Positions 61,759 to 64,000 of a DNA stretch of 64,000 bases are shown here, piece after piece (within the stretch, counting starts at the first letter, position 1; each line of letters starts with the position of its first letter). The translations under genes and the position numbers were made by a program. The DNA lies in contig NZ_BAGG01000123.1 in assembly GCF_000308695.1 (NCBI RefSeq), forward strand, positions 124,001 to 188,000, read 5' to 3'. The notes below the pieces were generated by a model. The model made no database searches. It saw nothing but the letters and a program-made list of their open reading frames with translations, and was not told the DNA's origin. This DNA is from Nocardia takedensis NBRC 100417. GTDB taxonomy: Bacteria; Actinomycetota; Actinomycetes; Mycobacteriales; Mycobacteriaceae.

Positions 61759-62454
61759 ATGACCTCCGCCGTCACCAGCACGCCGAAGCCGACCGCCCTG
61801 ATCACCGGTGCGAGTCGCGGTCTCGGCGCGGCCATCGCCCGAGAACTGGCCCCCTGCCACGAATTGCTGCTCGGCGCGCGGTCGCGGGAGTCGCTGGGCG
61901 GGATCCTCGCGGAGTTGCCGGAGGCGACGCCGTGGCCGGTCGAGCTGACCGACTATCCCGCGGTGGCCGCCGCGGCGGCGGGCATCGGACGACTGGACGT
62001 GTTGGTGCACAACGCGGGGATCGCGGATCTGGGCACGATCGCGGACTCGTCGGTCGAGCAGTGGCGGAACACGGTGGAGGCCAACCTCATCGCGGTCGCC
62101 GAGCTGACCAGGGTGCTGCTGCCCGCGTTGCGCGCCGCCGACGGCCATGTGGTGCTGATCAATTCGGGGGCGGGTCTGCGCGCGCATCCGGGGTGGGCGA
62201 GTTACGCCGCGAGCAAATTCGGTCTGCGCGCGTTCGGCGACGCGCTACGTCAGGAGGAGCCGGCGCTGCGCGTCACCTCGATCCATCCCGGGCGCGTCGA
62301 CACCGACATGCAGCGCGAGATCATCGCGGGCGAGGGTCGCGACTACCGGCCCGAGGAATTCCTGCGGCCCGAGACGGTGGCCATCGCGGTCCGGCAGGCG
62401 ATCGAGACTCCGCGCGACGGGCATCCGACCGAGATCGTGCTGCGGCCCTACTGA
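61759..62454 (+). CDS. Short-chain dehydrogenase/reductase
   Basis: The 231-residue protein has the SDR cofactor motif TGASRGLGAAIA, LVHNAGIADLG (a His variant of NNAG), catalytic Ser in LINSGAG and YAASK. Arg after Gly-Ala (GARSRES) suggests NADP. It resembles bacterial SDRs of unspecified substrate. ATG 61759 is chosen because the frame upstream is poorly coding. Confidence 0.88.
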   Translation: MTSAVTSTPKPTALITGASRGLGAAIARELAPCHELLLGARSRESLGGILAELPEATPWPVELTDYPAVAAAAAGIGRLDVLVHNAGIADLGTIADSSVEQWRNTVEANLIAVAELTRVLLPALRAADGHVVLINSGAGLRAHPGWASYAASKFGLRAFGDALRQEEPALRVTSIHPGRVDTDMQREIIAGEGRDYRPEEFLRPETVAIAVRQAIETPRDGHPTEIVLRPY

Positions 62455-62722
62455 GGCCGCGACCGAGTTCCCGACACCGAGTTCCCGACACCGACTGCTC
62501 GGCGACGGCGCGCGCCCGCGACGGCAGGCACCCCGGCCGCGTCCCGAGCCCGGGGTCACTCGGCGTTCAGCGTCCGATATGTCTCGGTTCGCTCACGTGT
62601 GCGCGGCGGTTAACCGAATGGTCGGAATGCGCCGATAGAGTGCCGCCTGTTCATCCGTCCGTCGCACACCCCGGCTCTCCCACCTGCGACGGGACACCGA
62701 TCCGAGCGGACCCCGAAGGTAT

Positions 62723-63526
62723 GTGATCGTGGAACGACGTCGTTTGCTGACGCTGCTGGCGGCAGGTACCGCCGTGGCGTTGACCGGGTGCGCGGTGGCC
62801 GAGGGCGACCCGCTCCGGAGCGGCTCCGCCGGGGACATCCCCCTGCCGCCCGCGCCGGGCCCCACGACTCCGCTCCTGCCGCCACCGTCCGGCGTGCGGA
62901 CCCCGATCCCGGCGGGCACCATCACCGCCCTGCCCGGACCCGGCACGAATATGGCGCTCACCGTGGACGACGGCGCGAGCCCGGAGGTGGTCGGCGCGTA
63001 CATCCGCTTCGCCCGCGACACGGGCGCGCGGTTCACCTTCTTCGTCACCGCCTACTACGACTCCTGGAACCTGCACCGCGACGCGCTGCGCCCCTTGGTG
63101 GACTCCGGCCAGATCCAACTCGCCAACCACACCTGGGATCACGCCGACCTCACCGCGATCTCCGCGAGCGCGGTCGCGAGCCAACTCCAACGCGCGAAGA
63201 CCTACCTGCGCGACGCCTTCGGCGTGGACGGCACCCCCTACTTCCGGCCGCCCTTCGGCAGGCACAACGCCACCGTCGACCGTGTCGCCGCCGACCTCGG
63301 CTACACCGTCCCGACCATGTGGTACGGCTCGCTGTCGGACTCCGGGGTGATCACCGAGGAATACCTGATCGCCTGCGCTCGGGAGTATTTCACCCCGCAG
63401 ACCATCGTCATCGGACACGCCAACGCGCCCGCGGTGACCCACTGCTACGGCCAACTCGTGGACATCATCCGCGAGCGCCACCTGTCGATGGTCACCTTGA
63501 ACGACGTCCTGCTCCCGCCGCGCTGA
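62723..63526 (+). CDS. Polysaccharide deacetylase (CE4) lipoprotein
   Basis: The 267-residue product has a lipoprotein signal (lipobox LTGC), a Pro-rich linker and a CE4/NodB domain from about residue 70: TVDDGAS (metal-binding Asp pair), NHTWDHADL (the two His ligands) and RPPFGRHN. It should remove acetyl groups from N-acetylhexosamines of peptidoglycan or another wall glycan. GAAGG lies about 5 bp before GTG 62723. The first motif is VDDG rather than FDDG. Confidence 0.9.
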   Translation: MIVERRRLLTLLAAGTAVALTGCAVAEGDPLRSGSAGDIPLPPAPGPTTPLLPPPSGVRTPIPAGTITALPGPGTNMALTVDDGASPEVVGAYIRFARDTGARFTFFVTAYYDSWNLHRDALRPLVDSGQIQLANHTWDHADLTAISASAVASQLQRAKTYLRDAFGVDGTPYFRPPFGRHNATVDRVAADLGYTVPTMWYGSLSDSGVITEEYLIACAREYFTPQTIVIGHANAPAVTHCYGQLVDIIRERHLSMVTLNDVLLPPR

Positions 63527-63612
63527 GCCGAGAACACCTGTCGGACTACAGTGTCCACCGACAACGAAGGGAGCGCGCCGCCCGCGAGCGACGCGCCCCC
63601 CTTCCCGCCGGA

Positions 63613-64000
63613 CTAGACGCCGATGCGGCCGTTGGGCTTCCAGACCACCGCTACCGACGGACGCGGCTGGGAAGCGCCGCCGTCCGGCCAGTGCGACAGC
63701 GGGTTCTCCGGGGACGCGTCATCGGCTTCGCCGGGATGCTGCACGCAGACGATCACCCGCGATTCGGTGACGATCGGACCGCAGGTCTCCGCACCGCGCG
63801 GAACGGTCAGGAACTGCTTGGTCTGACCGCGGTTCGGGCCGTCGAGCACCACCGAGAACAGGCCGTCGTTGCTCTTGAGGGCGTTGCCGTCGGTGGAGAT
63901 CCACAGGTTGCCGTACGGATCGAAAGCCAGATTGTCCGGGCAGGAGATCGGGCTGACCTTGGTCTTGTCGTAGCCGGCGAAGTAGGTGTCGGCGGCCGCC
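63613..64000 (-). CDS. PhoX/DUF839-family protein, C-terminal part
   Basis: The frame is open to the right edge of the window, so only the last 128 residues are seen. The segment SPISCPDNLAFDPYGNLWISTDGNALKSNDGLFSVVLDGPNRGQ followed by RGAETCGPIVTESRVIVCVQHPGE is typical of the C-terminal blades of PhoX-type (DUF839) proteins, which are often Tat-exported calcium-dependent alkaline phosphatases. Length and N-terminus cannot be judged. The TAG stop lies at 63613. Confidence 0.85.
   Translation of the reverse strand, partial: AAADTYFAGYDKTKVSPISCPDNLAFDPYGNLWISTDGNALKSNDGLFSVVLDGPNRGQTKQFLTVPRGAETCGPIVTESRVIVCVQHPGEADDASPENPLSHWPDGGASQPRPSVAVVWKPNGRIGV

Overview
The window is about 70% G+C, uses many GTG starts and strongly G/C-ending codons, and carries mycolate-cell-envelope genes (MmpL3, a DUF3068/PorA-family protein, a trehalose-mycolate-linked methyltransferase, glucosylglycerate hydrolase). 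That points to a chromosome segment of a mycolic-acid actinomycete, most likely Nocardia or a close relative such as Rhodococcus. The assignment is inferred from gene content and synteny; no rRNA or tRNA gene is present to confirm it.

Layout. (1) 1-9 kb: envelope-glycan block with DUF3068 C-terminus, Wzx/MATE-like flippase, large GT-C-like membrane protein, GT4 glycosyltransferase, a 48-residue peptide gene, a methyltransferase and an aldehyde dehydrogenase. Its order resembles M. tuberculosis Rv0227c-Rv0223c. (2) 9-25 kb: HD-domain protein, PEP carboxykinase, a pair of overlapping dynamin-like GTPase genes, SDR, lipase, TrmB, NYN-domain protein, MmpL3 and a DUF2339 membrane protein, resembling Rv0211-Rv0204. 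(3) 25-31.7 kb: XRE regulator, small membrane proteins, UPF0104 protein, membrane adenylate cyclase and a solitary Fic protein with its own palindromic operator. (4) 31.7-36 kb: AI-2E-type transporter, NarL-type kinase/regulator and a DUF1707/LiaF-like protein. (5) 36-46 kb: a PBP-like lipoprotein lacking catalytic residues, AroQ, a deazaflavin-type oxidoreductase, an ABC exporter with XRE regulator, glycerate kinase, a 20-21 bp minisatellite, a TAP-type hydrolase, a GNAT protein and a PlsC acyltransferase. (6) 46-50.5 kb: YqgE and a DrrAB-like exporter with an EXLDI/ribbon-helix-helix protein. (7) 50.5-56 kb: a phosphonate uptake cluster phnD-phnC-phnE(fused)-alcohol dehydrogenase, divergent from phnF across two TGGTATAGACCA operators. 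(8) 56-64 kb: SdpI-like protein, leuS, GH25 lysozyme, glucosylglycerate hydrolase, SDR, polysaccharide deacetylase and the end of a PhoX-type gene.

Much of the window is conserved core: trehalose monomycolate export (MmpL3), envelope glycan assembly, gluconeogenesis (PckG), shikimate pathway (AroQ) and translation (LeuS, TrmB). Between these lie accessory modules that are mostly self-regulated through visible operators: Fic, EXLDI-ABC, phosphonate and aldehyde dehydrogenase. No CRISPR array, insertion sequence, prophage, tRNA or rRNA was seen. The most unusual items are the PBP-like lipoprotein without active-site motifs, the GTPase pair with eroded nucleotide-binding motifs, the phosphonate cluster that ends in a dehydrogenase with no C-P cleaving enzyme nearby, the Fic gene with a palindromic operator, the EXLDI-ABC module and the minisatellite that runs into a stop codon.
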